DNA of 64,000 nucleotides from Pseudenterobacter timonensis (GTDB taxonomy: Bacteria > Pseudomonadota > Gammaproteobacteria > Enterobacterales > Enterobacteriaceae), in the NCBI RefSeq assembly GCF_900021175.1, contig NZ_FCOP01000011.1:186001-250000 (forward strand), in the 5' to 3' direction. Positions 43,690 through 53,635 of this stretch are shown in pieces (position 1 is the first letter of the stretch; each line of letters starts with the position of its first letter). The notes beneath the pieces were generated by a model. The model ran no database searches, was not told where the DNA came from, and saw nothing but the letters and a program-made list of their open reading frames with translations. The translations under genes and the position numbers were made by a program.

Positions 43690-46600
43690 GTTTATGGAAG
43701 AAGATAAGCCTCGGGGTTCTGATTTTTATCGTGCTGCTGCTGGGGGCGGTGGCGTATCTGGTGGGCACCACCTCGGGCCTGCATCTGCTGTTTAAGGCGG
43801 CGAACCGCTGGGTGCCGGGGCTGGAGATAGGCCAGGTCACGGGCGGCTGGCGCGATCTGCGCCTCAAAAACGTCCGCTACGAGCAGCCTGGCGTGGCGGT
43901 TAAGGCCGGGGAGTTTCACCTGGCGGTAAAGCTGGTCTGCCTGCGCGACAGCAGCCTTTGCGTTAACGATCTGTCGCTCAAAGATCTGTTTGTCACCATT
44001 GATTCGGACAAAATGGCGAAATCGGAGCAGGTAGAAGAAGAGGAGGATAGCGGCCCGCTGGATCTCTCCACTCCCTATCCGGTCACGCTTAGCCGGGTGG
44101 CGCTCAATAATGTGAATATCAAAATCGACGATACCACCGTCTCGGTCATGGATTTCTCCTCCGGCCTGCGCTGGCAGGAGAAAAACCTGACCCTTACGCC
44201 AACCTCCCTGCAGGGGCTGCTGGTCGCCCTGCCGAAGGTGGCGAAAGTGGCGCAGGAAGAGGTGGTGGAGCCGAAAATTCAGAACCCGCAGCCGCAGGAG
44301 AAGCCGCTTGGCGAGACGCTAAAAGATCTCTTCTCGAAGCCCGTCCTGCCGGAGATGACCGACGTCCATCTGCCGCTTAACCTCAATATTGAGGCGTTCA
44401 GGGGGGAGCAGTTGCGCCTGACCGGCGACACGGATCTGACGGTCTTTAACCTGTTGCTGAAGGTGAGCAGCATCGACGGCAATATGAAGCTCGACGCGTT
44501 TGATATCGATACCAACCAGGGGAGCGTGAACGCCACCGGCACCGCCGAGCTGCGCGACAACTGGCCGGTGGATATTACCCTCAACAGCGCGCTCAATATC
44601 GACCCGCTCAAGGGCGAAAAGGTGAAGCTGAAGATCGGCGGCGCGATGCGCGAAAAACTGGAGTTCGGGGTGAACCTTTCCGGCCCGGTGGATATGGTAT
44701 TGCGCGGGCAGACGCAGCTGGCGGAAGCCGGACTGCCGCTTAACCTGGAGCTGGTGAGCGAGCAGCTCTACTGGCCCTTTACCGGCGAGCGGCAGTACCA
44801 GGCGGACGATCTGAAGCTGAAGCTCAGCGGCAAAATGACCGACTACACCCTCTCGTTCCGCACGGCGGTGAAAGGGCAGAGCGTGCCTCCCGCCACCATC
44901 ACCCTGGATGCAAAGGGCAATGAACAGCAGATCAACCTCGACAAGCTCACCATCGCGGCGCTGGAGGGGAAAACCGAGCTGACCGCGCTGCTCGACTGGC
45001 AGCAGGCGATAAGCTGGCGCGGCGAGCTGAAGCTCGACGGCATCAACACCGCCAAAGAGGTGCCGGACTGGCCCTCGAAGCTTGACGGGCTGATCAAAAC
45101 CCGCGGCAGCCTCTACGGCGGCAGCTGGCAGATGGAGGTGCCGGAGCTGAAAATCACCGGCAACGTGAAGCAGAACAAAGTTGATGTGGAAGGTTCGCTG
45201 CGGGGCAACAGCTACCTGCAGTGGGTGATTCCGGGGCTGCACGTGGCGCTGGGGCGTAACTCCGCTGATATTAAGGGCGAACTGGGGGTAAAAGATCTCA
45301 ATCTTGATGCCGTTATCGATGCCCCTAATCTCGACAACGCCCTGCCAGGGCTTGGCGGTACGGCAAAAGGGCTGGTGAAGGTGCGCGGTACGGTAGAAGC
45401 GCCGCAGCTTCTGGCTGATATCACCGCGAGCGGCCTGCGCTGGCAGGAGCTCTCTGTTGCCCGCGTACGGGTCGAGGGCGATATCAAATCCACCGATCAG
45501 ATTGCCGGTAACCTGAACGTGCGCGTGGAGCGGATCGCCCAGCCGAACCTCAACCTCCGGCTGGTGACCCTGGAAGCGAAGGGGAGCGAAAAGCAGCACG
45601 ATCTTCAGCTGCGGGTCGACGGCGAGCCTGTCTCCGGGCAGCTGCACCTGACGGGCAGTTTCGACCGGCAGGCGACGCGCTGGAAAGGGCAGCTCGATAA
45701 CACCCGTTTCAGCACCCCGGTCGGGCCGCTGGTCCTCTCCCGCGCGATTGCCCTCGATTATCGCAACGCGGAGCAGAAGATCAGCATCGGACCGCACTGC
45801 TGGACCAACCCGAACGCCGAGATCTGCGTGCCGCAGACTATCGACGCGGGGGCGGAAGGGCGCGCGGTGATCAATCTCAACCGCTTCGATCTGGCGATGG
45901 TTAAACCCTTTATGCCTGATGAGACGAAGGCCAGCGGTATCTTTAGCGGCAAAGCGGACGTGGCCTGGGACACCACCAAAGAGGGGCTGCCGCAGGGCAG
46001 CGTGACGCTCTCAGGACGTAACGTGCGGGTGACGCAGATAATCAACGATGCGGCGCTGCTCGTCGCGTTCGATACGCTTAACCTCAACGCCTCGCTGCAA
46101 AATAACCGTGCCGAGCTGGCCTGGCTCGTGCGTCTGGTCAACAACGGCCAGTTCGACGGCAAAGTGGAGGTCAGCGATCCGCAGGGGCAGCGTAACCTCG
46201 GCGGCAACGTCAACCTGCGCAATTTTAACCTGTCGATGATTAACGCCATCTTTGAACGCGGGGAGAAGGTGTCGGGGCTGCTTAACGCCAACCTGCGCCT
46301 GGGCGGCAACGCGCAAAGCCCGCAGCTGTTCGGGCGGATGCAGCTTGGCTCTATTGATGTCGACGGCAACTTTATGCCGTTTGATATGCTGCCAAGCCAG
46401 GTGGCGATGAACTTCAACGGCTCCAGCTCCACGCTTTCAGGGGTAGTACGTACGCAGCAGGGCCAGATCAACCTGAGCGGCGATGCGGACTGGAGCCAAA
46501 TCGACAACTGGCGGGCGCGTATTGCGGCAAAAGGGAGCCGGGTGCGGGTGACCGTGCCGCCGATGGTCCGTCTGGATCTCTCGCCGGACGTGGTGTTTGA

Positions 46601-47465
46601 AGCCACGCCGAGCCTCTTTACCCTCGACGGCAACGTGGATGTGCCCTGGGCGCGCATCGTGGTCCATGAGGTGCCGGAGAGTGCGGTTGGCGTCTCCAGT
46701 GATGAAGTTTTGCTCAATAATAATCTGAAACCGGTTGAGCAACAGAGCGCAAGCATACCGATCAATAGTAATCTTACTGTGCACGTGGGTAACAACGTTC
46801 GCCTGGACGCATTTGGGCTGAAGGCGAGACTCACAGGCGATCTGAAGGTGGCGCAGGATAAACAGGGGCTGGGCCTTAACGGACAGATCACGATCCCGGA
46901 GGGGCGTTTCCACGCCTATGGTCAGGATCTGATTGTCCGTAAAGGGGAGCTGCTCTTCTCCGGCCCGCCGGACCAGCCGCTGCTGAACATTGAGGCCATC
47001 CGTAACCCTGAAGCGACCGAAAACGACGTTATCGCCGGGGTACGCGTCACCGGCTCTGCCGACGAACCGAAGGCGGAGATCTTCTCCGACCCGGCCATGT
47101 CGCAGCAGGAGGCGCTCTCTTATCTTCTGCGCGGGCAGGGGCTCGACAGCCAGCAGAGCGACAGCTCGGCGATGGCCTCCATGCTGGTTGGCCTGGGGGT
47201 TGCACAAAGTGGTAAGGTTGTGGGTAAAATCGGCGAGACGTTTGGCGTGACCAATCTGGTACTCGATACCCAGGGTGTCGGCGACTCATCCCAGGTGGTG
47301 GTCAGCGGCTATGTACTGCCGGGTCTGCAGGTGAAATATGGCGTGGGGATCTTTGACTCATTAGCAACTCTCACGTTACGCTATCGCCTGATGCCTAAGC
47401 TATATCTGGAAGCAGTGTCTGGCGTAGATCAGGCACTCGATCTGCTCTATCAGTTTGAGTTTTAG
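43686..47465 (+). CDS. tamB: translocation and assembly module protein TamB
   Basis: TamB is a very long inner-membrane-anchored AsmA/VPS13-like protein that spans the periplasm as a hydrophobic beta-groove. It moves phospholipids outward and partners with TamA. The 1259 residues have an N-terminal signal anchor (about 8-28), a long beta-rich repetitive middle, and the DUF490 C-terminal domain ending LLYQFEF, which docks TamA. ytfP follows two bases after the stop. Confidence 0.96.
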   Translation: MSLWKKISLGVLIFIVLLLGAVAYLVGTTSGLHLLFKAANRWVPGLEIGQVTGGWRDLRLKNVRYEQPGVAVKAGEFHLAVKLVCLRDSSLCVNDLSLKDLFVTIDSDKMAKSEQVEEEEDSGPLDLSTPYPVTLSRVALNNVNIKIDDTTVSVMDFSSGLRWQEKNLTLTPTSLQGLLVALPKVAKVAQEEVVEPKIQNPQPQEKPLGETLKDLFSKPVLPEMTDVHLPLNLNIEAFRGEQLRLTGDTDLTVFNLLLKVSSIDGNMKLDAFDIDTNQGSVNATGTAELRDNWPVDITLNSALNIDPLKGEKVKLKIGGAMREKLEFGVNLSGPVDMVLRGQTQLAEAGLPLNLELVSEQLYWPFTGERQYQADDLKLKLSGKMTDYTLSFRTAVKGQSVPPATITLDAKGNEQQINLDKLTIAALEGKTELTALLDWQQAISWRGELKLDGINTAKEVPDWPSKLDGLIKTRGSLYGGSWQMEVPELKITGNVKQNKVDVEGSLRGNSYLQWVIPGLHVALGRNSADIKGELGVKDLNLDAVIDAPNLDNALPGLGGTAKGLVKVRGTVEAPQLLADITASGLRWQELSVARVRVEGDIKSTDQIAGNLNVRVERIAQPNLNLRLVTLEAKGSEKQHDLQLRVDGEPVSGQLHLTGSFDRQATRWKGQLDNTRFSTPVGPLVLSRAIALDYRNAEQKISIGPHCWTNPNAEICVPQTIDAGAEGRAVINLNRFDLAMVKPFMPDETKASGIFSGKADVAWDTTKEGLPQGSVTLSGRNVRVTQIINDAALLVAFDTLNLNASLQNNRAELAWLVRLVNNGQFDGKVEVSDPQGQRNLGGNVNLRNFNLSMINAIFERGEKVSGLLNANLRLGGNAQSPQLFGRMQLGSIDVDGNFMPFDMLPSQVAMNFNGSSSTLSGVVRTQQGQINLSGDADWSQIDNWRARIAAKGSRVRVTVPPMVRLDLSPDVVFEATPSLFTLDGNVDVPWARIVVHEVPESAVGVSSDEVLLNNNLKPVEQQSASIPINSNLTVHVGNNVRLDAFGLKARLTGDLKVAQDKQGLGLNGQITIPEGRFHAYGQDLIVRKGELLFSGPPDQPLLNIEAIRNPEATENDVIAGVRVTGSADEPKAEIFSDPAMSQQEALSYLLRGQGLDSQQSDSSAMASMLVGLGVAQSGKVVGKIGETFGVTNLVLDTQGVGDSSQVVVSGYVLPGLQVKYGVGIFDSLATLTLRYRLMPKLYLEAVSGVDQALDLLYQFEF

Positions 47466-47467
47466 CA

Positions 47468-47812
47468 ATGCGAATATTTGTCTACGGCAGTTTACGAACG
47501 AAGCAAGGCAACAGTCACTGGATGACGAATGCCCAGTTGCTGGGTAATTACAGTATCGATAACTACCAGCTCTACAGTCTGGGCCACTATCCAGGCGCGG
47601 TTCCGGGAAACGGGACGGTACAGGGTGAAGTCTATCGTATTGATAATGCCACGCTTGCCGAACTTGATGCCTTACGCACCAGGGGCGGTGAATACGCGCG
47701 CCAGTTGATCCAGACGCCCTACGGGAGTGCATGGATGTATGTCTATCAGCGTCCGGTCGACGGCCTGACGCTGATTGAAAGCGGTAACTGGTTGGACAGG
47801 GACCCGTCCTGA
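47468..47812 (+). CDS. ytfP: gamma-glutamylcyclotransferase-fold protein YtfP
   Basis: YtfP is a 114-residue cytoplasmic protein of the GGCT/AIG2 fold, with the substrate-loop signature VYGSLR near the N-terminus and an acidic residue in RGGEY. Family members cyclise gamma-glutamyl amines, but the substrate of YtfP is not established. It is the third gene of tamA-tamB-ytfP and ends in a clear terminator. Confidence 0.92.
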   Translation: MRIFVYGSLRTKQGNSHWMTNAQLLGNYSIDNYQLYSLGHYPGAVPGNGTVQGEVYRIDNATLAELDALRTRGGEYARQLIQTPYGSAWMYVYQRPVDGLTLIESGNWLDRDPS

Positions 47813-47822
47813 TAACAGAAAT

Positions 47823-47848
47823 CGCCACCTTCGGGTGGCGTTTTTTTT
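47823..47848 (+). terminator. terminator of tamA-tamB-ytfP
   Basis: CGCCACC at 47823-47829 pairs with GGTGGCG at 47834-47840 around a TTCG tetraloop, followed by eight T. Confidence 0.9.
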
Positions 47849-47864
47849 CTGCTGGCCAGAACGT

Positions 47865-47889
47865 AAAAAGCCCCGACTCGCGGGGCTTT
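47865..47889 (-). terminator. terminator of ppa (minus strand)
   Basis: AAAGCCCCG (47867-47875) and CGGGGCTTT (47881-47889) form a 9-bp stem. On the minus strand it runs into TTTTT. Confidence 0.85.
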
Positions 47890-47906
47890 AAAGAGAGGGG
47901 GAAGAA

Positions 47907-48437
47907 TTACTTCTTCTTCGCGCGCTCGAAAGAGGCAACGATTTCAGCTTTCGCCGCTTCTGCGTTGTCCCAGCCGTCCACTTTCACCCATTTGCCTTTT
48001 TCGAGATCTTTGTAGTGCTCGAAGAAGTGGGCGATCTGCGCTTTCAGCAGTTCCGGCAGGTCGTTCACATCTTTAATGTGATCGTACTCTTTGCTCAGCT
48101 TGGTGTGCGGTACCGCAACCAGTTTCGCATCTTCACCGGCTTCGTCGGTCATTTTCAGAACGCCAACCGGACGGCAGCGGATCACGGAGCCCGGCTGCAG
48201 CGGATACGGAGTCGGGACCAGCACGTCAACCGGGTCGCCATCCAGAGAGAGGGTGTGGTTGATGTAGCCGTAGTTGCACGGATAGAACATCGCGGTAGAC
48301 ATGAAGCGGTCAACGAAGAGCGCGCCGGTGTCTTTGTCGATTTCGTATTTGATAGGATCTGCGTTAGCCGGGATCTCAATAACCACGTAGATATCTTCCG
48401 GCAGTTCTTTACCCGCAGGGACGTTGAGTAAGCTCAT
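47907..48437 (-). CDS. ppa: inorganic pyrophosphatase
   Basis: Ppa hydrolyses pyrophosphate and drives biosynthetic reactions forward. The 176-residue hexameric family I enzyme has the core signature DGDPVDVLV with its metal-binding aspartates, and YGYINHTLS nearby. It is a monocistronic, convergent neighbour of ytfP and divergent from ytfQ. Confidence 0.98.
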   Translation of the reverse strand: MSLLNVPAGKELPEDIYVVIEIPANADPIKYEIDKDTGALFVDRFMSTAMFYPCNYGYINHTLSLDGDPVDVLVPTPYPLQPGSVIRCRPVGVLKMTDEAGEDAKLVAVPHTKLSKEYDHIKDVNDLPELLKAQIAHFFEHYKDLEKGKWVKVDGWDNAEAAKAEIVASFERAKKK

Positions 48438-48476
48438 GTCTGTTTCCTTAGAATATGTAGCAAACGAGTGGCGAGT

Positions 48477-48505
48477 ATTATAGCCAACTCGCGCGGAATG
48501 TCTCC
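48477..48505 (-). promoter_or_regulatory. candidate sigma-70 promoter of ppa
   Basis: On the minus strand a perfect TATAAT (48477-48482) is preceded by GAGACA with a 16-bp spacer. It lies 40 bp before the ppa start. The rest of the 308-bp gap up to ytfQ holds a GalR-type operator and no gene. Confidence 0.6.
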
Positions 48506-48600
48506 GCCTCTTTTCGCCACAATCGCATCTGGCTGACCTTTTTCAAAGCCGTTCCATAACCGGAAAATCCATAAACTCAGCCGCTTTTTTCATGCAAAAA

Positions 48601-48614
48601 TGAAAGCGATTACA
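48601..48614. promoter_or_regulatory. GalR/GalS-type operator upstream of ytfQ
   Basis: TGAAAGCGATTACA matches the operator consensus TGNAANCGNTTNCA of GalR and GalS at every fixed position. It lies 132 bp before ytfQ, whose E. coli homologue is controlled by GalR. TATAGT at 48686-48691 is the probable -10 element of the ytfQ promoter. Confidence 0.75.
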
Positions 48615-48745
48615 AACATGTGATTAACATTTAATTCACTTTTCTGAAGTGTGATGCAACGCAATTCGCTACATTTTCGATTGTCTATAGTTTCCCCGCA
48701 GAACATCTTTTGACCAACAATAACTCACCCTACGAGGACGTTCTT

Positions 48746-49702
48746 ATGTGGAAGCGCTTACTTCTTGTCACAGCAGTTTCAGCAGCCATGTCGTCTATGG
48801 CGATGGCCGCCCCGCTCACGGTAGGCTTTTCTCAGGTGGGCTCGGAGTCCGGGTGGCGCGCCGCCGAGACCAACGTCGCCAAAAGCGAGGCTGAAAAACG
48901 CGGCATCACGCTGAAAATTGCCGACGGTCAGCAAAAGCAGGAAAACCAGATCAAAGCGGTGCGCTCGTTCATCGCGCAGGGTGTGGACGCCATCTTTATC
49001 GCGCCGGTCGTGGCCACCGGCTGGGAGCCGGTACTGAAGGAGGCCAAAGATGCGGAGATCCCGGTCATCCTGCTCGATCGTTCCATTGATGTAAAAGACA
49101 AATCTCTCTATATGACCACCGTCACCGCCGACAACGTGCTGGAAGGCAAAATGATCGGCGACTGGCTGGTAAAACAGGTGGGTGGCAAGCCCTGTAACGT
49201 CGTGGAGTTACAGGGGACGGTAGGCGCGAGCGTCGCGATCGATCGTAAGAAAGGGTTCGCGGAGGCTATTGCTAAAGCGCCAAACATCAAAATTATCCGC
49301 TCGCAATCCGGCGACTTTACCCGCAGCAAGGGTAAAGAGGTGATGGAGAGCTTCATCAAGGCGGAAAACAACGGCAAAAATATCTGCATGGTCTTTGCGC
49401 ATAACGATGACATGGTCATCGGCGCGATTCAGGCTATCAAAGAGGCGGGCCTGAAGCCGGGCAAAGATATCCTCACCGGCTCTATCGACGGCGTGCCGGA
49501 TATCTATAAAGCGATGATGGACGGGGAGGCCAACGCCAGCGTCGAGCTGACGCCGAACATGGCCGGCCCGGCTTTCGACGCGCTGGAAAAATTCAAAAAA
49601 GATGGCACCCAGCCTGAGAAGCTGACCATCACCAAATCGACCCTCTACCTGCCGGATACGGCAAAAGAGGAGTTAGAGAAGAAGAAAAACATGGGCTACT
49701 GA
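48746..49702 (+). CDS. ytfQ: galactofuranose-binding periplasmic protein YtfQ
   Basis: YtfQ is the substrate-binding protein of the galactofuranose ABC importer. The 318-residue precursor has a signal peptide (about 1-21, MSSMAMA) and a LacI-type sugar-binding fold beginning LTVGFSQVGSESGWR; it matches E. coli YtfQ nearly throughout. I chose the ATG at 48746 after GAGGA. The remaining subunits follow after a 313-bp repeat-filled gap. Confidence 0.96.
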   Translation: MWKRLLLVTAVSAAMSSMAMAAPLTVGFSQVGSESGWRAAETNVAKSEAEKRGITLKIADGQQKQENQIKAVRSFIAQGVDAIFIAPVVATGWEPVLKEAKDAEIPVILLDRSIDVKDKSLYMTTVTADNVLEGKMIGDWLVKQVGGKPCNVVELQGTVGASVAIDRKKGFAEAIAKAPNIKIIRSQSGDFTRSKGKEVMESFIKAENNGKNICMVFAHNDDMVIGAIQAIKEAGLKPGKDILTGSIDGVPDIYKAMMDGEANASVELTPNMAGPAFDALEKFKKDGTQPEKLTITKSTLYLPDTAKEELEKKKNMGY

Positions 49703-49713
49703 TCCAGTGAAAT

Positions 49714-49745
49714 TACCGGGTGGCGCTGTGCTTACCCGGCCTACG
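49714..49745. repeat. single REP element after ytfQ
   Basis: The palindrome TACCGGGTGGCGCTG...TTACCCGGCCTAC begins 11 bases after the ytfQ stop. REP hairpins at such places commonly protect the upstream mRNA, which would favour the abundant binding protein over the permease. Confidence 0.8.
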
Positions 49746-49763
49746 ATACTGAGGCCATTCCTG

Positions 49764-50010
49764 CCCCTCACCCCGGCCCTCTCCCCACAGGGGAGAGGGA
49801 AAAAAGCGAGCGGCAGAGCATTTATTACAGGCACCGACCATCCCCTCTCCCCTCTGGGGAGAGGGAGAAAAGCGAGTGGCAGAGCATTTATTACAGGCAC
49901 CGACCATCCTCTCTCCCCACAGGGGAAAGGGAGAAAAGCGAGCGGCAGAGCATTTATGACAGGCACTGACTATCCCCTCTCCCCTCCGGGGAGAGGGTTA
50001 GGGTGAGGGG
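49764..50010. repeat. tandem palindrome array, 66-bp period, in the ytfQ-ytfR gap
   Basis: Four CCCTCTCCCC...GGGGAGAGGG palindromes begin at 49777, 49843, 49909 and 49975, exactly 66 bp apart. They are separated by nearly identical 43-bp spacers (AAAAGCGAGCGGCAGAGCAT...). The outer ends are complementary: CCCCTCACCCCGG at 49764 and TTAGGGTGAGGGG ending at 50010. The right end supplies the GAGGGG that serves as the ytfR ribosome binding site. The array fills most of the 313-bp gap and encodes nothing. Confidence 0.93.
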
Positions 50011-50015
50011 AAATT

Positions 50016-51518
50016 ATGCGCACCGAACAACACCAGGAAATCCTCCGCACCGAGGGTTTAAGCAAGTTCTTCCCCGGCGTAAAGGCGCTGGATAACGTTG
50101 ACTTCAGCCTGCGGCGGGGGGAGATCATGGCATTGCTCGGCGAAAACGGGGCCGGAAAATCGACCCTGATCAAAGCGCTGACCGGCGTCTACCACGCCGA
50201 TCGCGGCACCATCTGGCTGGAGGGGAACGCCATTGCGCCAAAAAACACCGCCCACGCCCAGCAGCTCGGGATCGGGACGGTCTATCAGGAGGTCAACCTG
50301 CTGCCGAATATGTCAGTGGCGGACAACCTGTTCATTGGCCGCGAGCCAAAACGCTTTGGCCTGATCCGTCGCCGGGAGATGGAGAGGCACGCCGCCGCGC
50401 TGATGGCCTCCTACGGTTTCTCCCTCGACGTGCGTGAGCCGCTCAACCGCTTTTCGGTGGCGATGCAGCAGATCGTCGCCATCTGCCGGGCGATCGATCT
50501 TTCCGCCAAAGTGCTGATCCTCGATGAACCCACCGCCAGCCTGGATACCCAGGAGGTGGAGATGCTCTTTACCCTGATGCGGCAGCTGCGCGATCGGGGA
50601 GTGAGCCTGATCTTCGTAACCCACTTTCTCGATCAGGTCTATGAGGTCAGCGATCGTATCACCGTTCTGCGTAACGGCAGCGTGGTGGGCTGTCGCGAAA
50701 CGCGCGAGCTGCCGCAGATCGAGCTGGTGAAGATGATGCTGGGCCGCGAGCTGGAGTCCGGTGCGTTGCAGCGCGCGGGCCGCACGTTGTTAAGCGACAA
50801 ACCGGTGGCCGCATTTCAGGGCTTTGGTAAAAAAGGGCTCCTCGCGCCGTTCGATCTGCAGGTCCGTCCCGGCGAGATTGTCGGGCTGGCGGGGCTGCTG
50901 GGATCGGGTCGCACCGAAACCGCCGAGGTGATCTTCGGCATCAACCCCGCCGACAGCGGCAGCGCGTTCATCAGGGGCAAGCCGCAGAGGCTGGGCTCCC
51001 CGCAGAAGGCCTCCTCGCTTGGCATCGGTTTTTGCCCGGAAGATCGGAAAACCGACGGTATTATCGCCGCCGCCTCGGTGCGGGAAAATATCATTCTGGC
51101 GCTCCAGGCCCAGCGCGGCTGGCTGCGCCCCATTCCCCGTAAAGAGCAAAACGCCATTGCCGAACGCTTTATCCGCCAGCTTGGCATCCGCACTCCCAGC
51201 GCGGAACAGCCGATCGAATTTCTTTCCGGCGGCAACCAGCAGAAGGTGCTGCTCTCGCGCTGGCTGCTGACCAAACCGCAATTCCTGATCCTCGACGAGC
51301 CGACGCGCGGCATCGACGTGGGCGCTCATGCGGAGATCATCCGCCTTATCGAAACGCTCTGCGCCGACGGGCTGGCGCTGCTGGTGATCTCCTCGGAGCT
51401 GGAGGAGCTGGTGGGCTATGCGGATCGCGTCATTATCATGCGCGATCGACGGCAGGTGGCGGAGATCCCGCTGGATGAACTCTCCGTTCCGGCGATCATG
51501 AACGCCATTGCGGCGTAA
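50016..51518 (+). CDS. ytfR: galactofuranose ABC transporter ATP-binding protein YtfR
   Basis: YtfR is the double-domain ATPase that powers galactofuranose import. The 500 residues contain two ABC domains. The first has Walker A GENGAGKST and Walker B LILDEPTASLD. The second has a degenerate Walker A, GLLGSGRTE, with signature LSGGNQQK and LILDEPTRGID; this asymmetry is normal for sugar importers of the class. The ribosome binding site GAGGGG (50005-50010) lies in the end of a repeat array. Confidence 0.95.
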   Translation: MRTEQHQEILRTEGLSKFFPGVKALDNVDFSLRRGEIMALLGENGAGKSTLIKALTGVYHADRGTIWLEGNAIAPKNTAHAQQLGIGTVYQEVNLLPNMSVADNLFIGREPKRFGLIRRREMERHAAALMASYGFSLDVREPLNRFSVAMQQIVAICRAIDLSAKVLILDEPTASLDTQEVEMLFTLMRQLRDRGVSLIFVTHFLDQVYEVSDRITVLRNGSVVGCRETRELPQIELVKMMLGRELESGALQRAGRTLLSDKPVAAFQGFGKKGLLAPFDLQVRPGEIVGLAGLLGSGRTETAEVIFGINPADSGSAFIRGKPQRLGSPQKASSLGIGFCPEDRKTDGIIAAASVRENIILALQAQRGWLRPIPRKEQNAIAERFIRQLGIRTPSAEQPIEFLSGGNQQKVLLSRWLLTKPQFLILDEPTRGIDVGAHAEIIRLIETLCADGLALLVISSELEELVGYADRVIIMRDRRQVAEIPLDELSVPAIMNAIAA

Positions 51519-51531
51519 GGAGACAAGGGTG

Positions 51532-52554
51532 ATGCCCCGTTCGCTTTCTCAGACCAGCGCGCCGAAGCGCCGCTTTAGCTGGCCCACCGGCACGCCGCAA
51601 ATAGCGGCGTTGCTGCTGGTGCTGCTGGTGGACAGCCTCGTTGCGCCGCACTTTTTCCAGATTACCCTTCAGGATGGCCGCCTGTTCGGCAGCCCGATTG
51701 ATATCCTCAACCGCGCCGCGCCGGTGGCGCTGCTGGCGATAGGCATGACGCTGGTGATCGCCACCGGCGGGATCGATCTCTCCGTGGGGGCGGTGATGGC
51801 GATTGCCGGGGCGACCGCCGCGTCGATGACCGTGGCGGGCCATAGCCTGCCGGTGGTGCTGCTCGCCGCGATTGGCTCCGGAGTGGTGGCCGGGCTCTGG
51901 AACGGCGTGCTGGTGGCTATTCTTAAAATCCAGCCCTTTGTCGCCACCCTGATCCTGATGGTGGCCGGGCGCGGGGTGGCGCAGCTTATCACCGCCGGTC
52001 AGATCGTCACCTTCGATTCACCTGCGCTCTCCTGGATCGGCAGCGGCAAACTGCTGCTCTTCCCGACGCCGGTCATCCTCGTTCTCGTCACCCTGGTTCT
52101 CTTCTGGCTTTTCACCCGCAAGACGGCGCTCGGCATGTTTATCGAAGCGGTGGGGATCAATATTCGCGCCGCCAAAAACGCCGGGGTCAGCACGCGGCTG
52201 ATCGTGATGCTCACGTATGTATTAAGCGGCGTCTGCGCGGCTATCGCCGGGGTGATTGTAGCGGCGGATATTCGCGGGGCGGACGCCAACAACGCCGGAT
52301 TGTGGCTGGAGCTGGATGCTATTCTGGCGGTTGTTATCGGCGGCGGCTCGCTGATGGGCGGGCGTTTTAACCTGCTGCTGTCGGTGGTGGGGGCGCTCAT
52401 TATTCAGGGGATGAATACCGGTATTCTGCTGTCGGGCTTTCCGCCGGAACTCAACCAGGTGGTGAAAGCGGTCGTCGTGCTCTGCGTGCTGGTTGTCCAG
52501 TCGCCGCGCTTTATCAGCATCATAAAGGGGATTCGCGGACATGATAAAACGTAA
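51532..52554 (+). CDS. ytfT: galactofuranose ABC transporter permease YtfT
   Basis: YtfT is one of two membrane subunits of the importer. The 340-residue protein belongs to the ribose-type permease family, with the hallmark GMTLVIATGGIDLSVGAVMA. The ATG at 51532 follows AAGGAGA; a GTG one codon upstream is equally possible and would match the E. coli length. Its end overlaps yjfF by 14 bp. Confidence 0.94.
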   Translation: MPRSLSQTSAPKRRFSWPTGTPQIAALLLVLLVDSLVAPHFFQITLQDGRLFGSPIDILNRAAPVALLAIGMTLVIATGGIDLSVGAVMAIAGATAASMTVAGHSLPVVLLAAIGSGVVAGLWNGVLVAILKIQPFVATLILMVAGRGVAQLITAGQIVTFDSPALSWIGSGKLLLFPTPVILVLVTLVLFWLFTRKTALGMFIEAVGINIRAAKNAGVSTRLIVMLTYVLSGVCAAIAGVIVAADIRGADANNAGLWLELDAILAVVIGGGSLMGGRFNLLLSVVGALIIQGMNTGILLSGFPPELNQVVKAVVVLCVLVVQSPRFISIIKGIRGHDKT

Positions 52555-53542
52555 CCTGCCGCTGATGATTACGCTCGGCGTCTTTGTGCTGGGCTATCTT
52601 TACTGCCTGACGCAGTTTCCCGGCTTTGCCTCGACGCGCGTCATCTGCAACATCCTTACCGATAACGCCTTTCTGGGGATAATCGCCGTCGGGATGACCT
52701 TTGTGATCCTCTCCGGCGGCATCGATCTCTCCGTGGGATCGGTGATCGCCTTTACCGGCGTCTTTCTCGCTAAAGCGATTGGCTTCTGGGGGTTATCACC
52801 GCTGATCGCCTTTCCACTGGTGCTGGTCATGGGGGCCGCCTTCGGCGCCTTTATGGGGCTTTTGATCGACGCTCTGAAGATCCCGGCCTTTATCATCACC
52901 CTGGCGGGCATGTTCTTCCTGCGTGGGGTGAGCTATCTGGTGTCGGAAGAGTCGATCCCGATTAACCACCCTGTCTACGATACCCTCTCCAGCCTGGCGT
53001 GGAAGATCCCGGGCGGCGGGCGGCTGAGCACCATGGGACTGCTGATGCTCGGGGTGGTGGTGATCGGTATTTTTCTGGCCCACCGTACCCGCTTTGGCAA
53101 CCAGGTTTACGCCATTGGCGGCAACGCCACCTCGGCCAGCCTGATGGGGATCTCGACCCGCAGCACCACGATCCGGATCTACATGCTCTCCACGACGCTG
53201 GCGACGCTGGCGGGCATCGTCTTTTCGGTTTATACCCAGGCGGGCTATGCGCTGGCGGGGGTGGGGGTGGAGCTGGACGCCATCGCCTCGGTGGTGATCG
53301 GCGGCACGCTGCTGAGCGGCGGCGTCGGTACGGTGCTCGGTACGCTGTTTGGCGTGGCGATCCAAGGGCTTATCCAGACCTACATCAACTTTGACGGCAC
53401 CCTCAGCTCGTGGTGGACGAAGATCGCCATCGGCATTCTGCTGTTTATCTTTATCGCGCTTCAGCGCGGGCTGACGGTAGTGTGGGAGAACCGCCAAAGC
53501 GCGCCGGTGACCCGCGTTGGAATAGCGCCGCCTGAGAGTTAA
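52541..53542 (+). CDS. yjfF: galactofuranose ABC transporter permease YjfF
   Basis: YjfF is the second membrane subunit, pairing with YtfT. The 333 residues repeat the family motif GMTFVILSGGIDLSVGSVIA and the cytoplasmic coupling segment TRFGNQVYAIGGN. The 14-bp overlap with ytfT suggests coupled translation and equal subunit amounts. It is the last gene of the operon; the sigma-28 promoter of the next gene begins 22 bp after the stop. Confidence 0.95.
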   Translation: MIKRNLPLMITLGVFVLGYLYCLTQFPGFASTRVICNILTDNAFLGIIAVGMTFVILSGGIDLSVGSVIAFTGVFLAKAIGFWGLSPLIAFPLVLVMGAAFGAFMGLLIDALKIPAFIITLAGMFFLRGVSYLVSEESIPINHPVYDTLSSLAWKIPGGGRLSTMGLLMLGVVVIGIFLAHRTRFGNQVYAIGGNATSASLMGISTRSTTIRIYMLSTTLATLAGIVFSVYTQAGYALAGVGVELDAIASVVIGGTLLSGGVGTVLGTLFGVAIQGLIQTYINFDGTLSSWWTKIAIGILLFIFIALQRGLTVVWENRQSAPVTRVGIAPPES

Positions 53543-53564
53543 ACGGCTGAAATTGCATAAAGAG

Positions 53565-53591
53565 TAAACTTTTTCCGGTAGCGACCGATAA
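53565..53591 (+). promoter_or_regulatory. sigma-28 (FliA) promoter of the second chemoreceptor gene
   Basis: TAAACTTT at 53565-53572, exactly 11 bp, then ACCGATAA at 53584-53591 match the FliA consensus TAAAGTTT-N11-GCCGATAA at 14 of 16 positions. Confidence 0.88.
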
Positions 53592-53628
53592 CCTTAATTT
53601 CTGTCCAGACATCTCTCGCTACCGGAAA
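53572..53628. repeat. 13-bp inverted repeat across the chemoreceptor promoter and leader
   Basis: TTTCCGGTAGCGA (53572-53584) and TCGCTACCGGAAA (53616-53628) are perfect inverted arms 31 bp apart. The left arm covers the promoter spacer and the right arm the ribosome binding region of the next gene. This arrangement would suit a regulatory protein or DNA looping. Confidence 0.7.
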
Positions 53629-53635
53629 TAACATC

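Noticed and set aside
49777-49997. Regular repeat-spacer pattern that looks like a small CRISPR array
   Set aside because: The spacers are nearly identical to each other, the repeats are long GC palindromes, and no cas genes are present. It is a tandem duplication.
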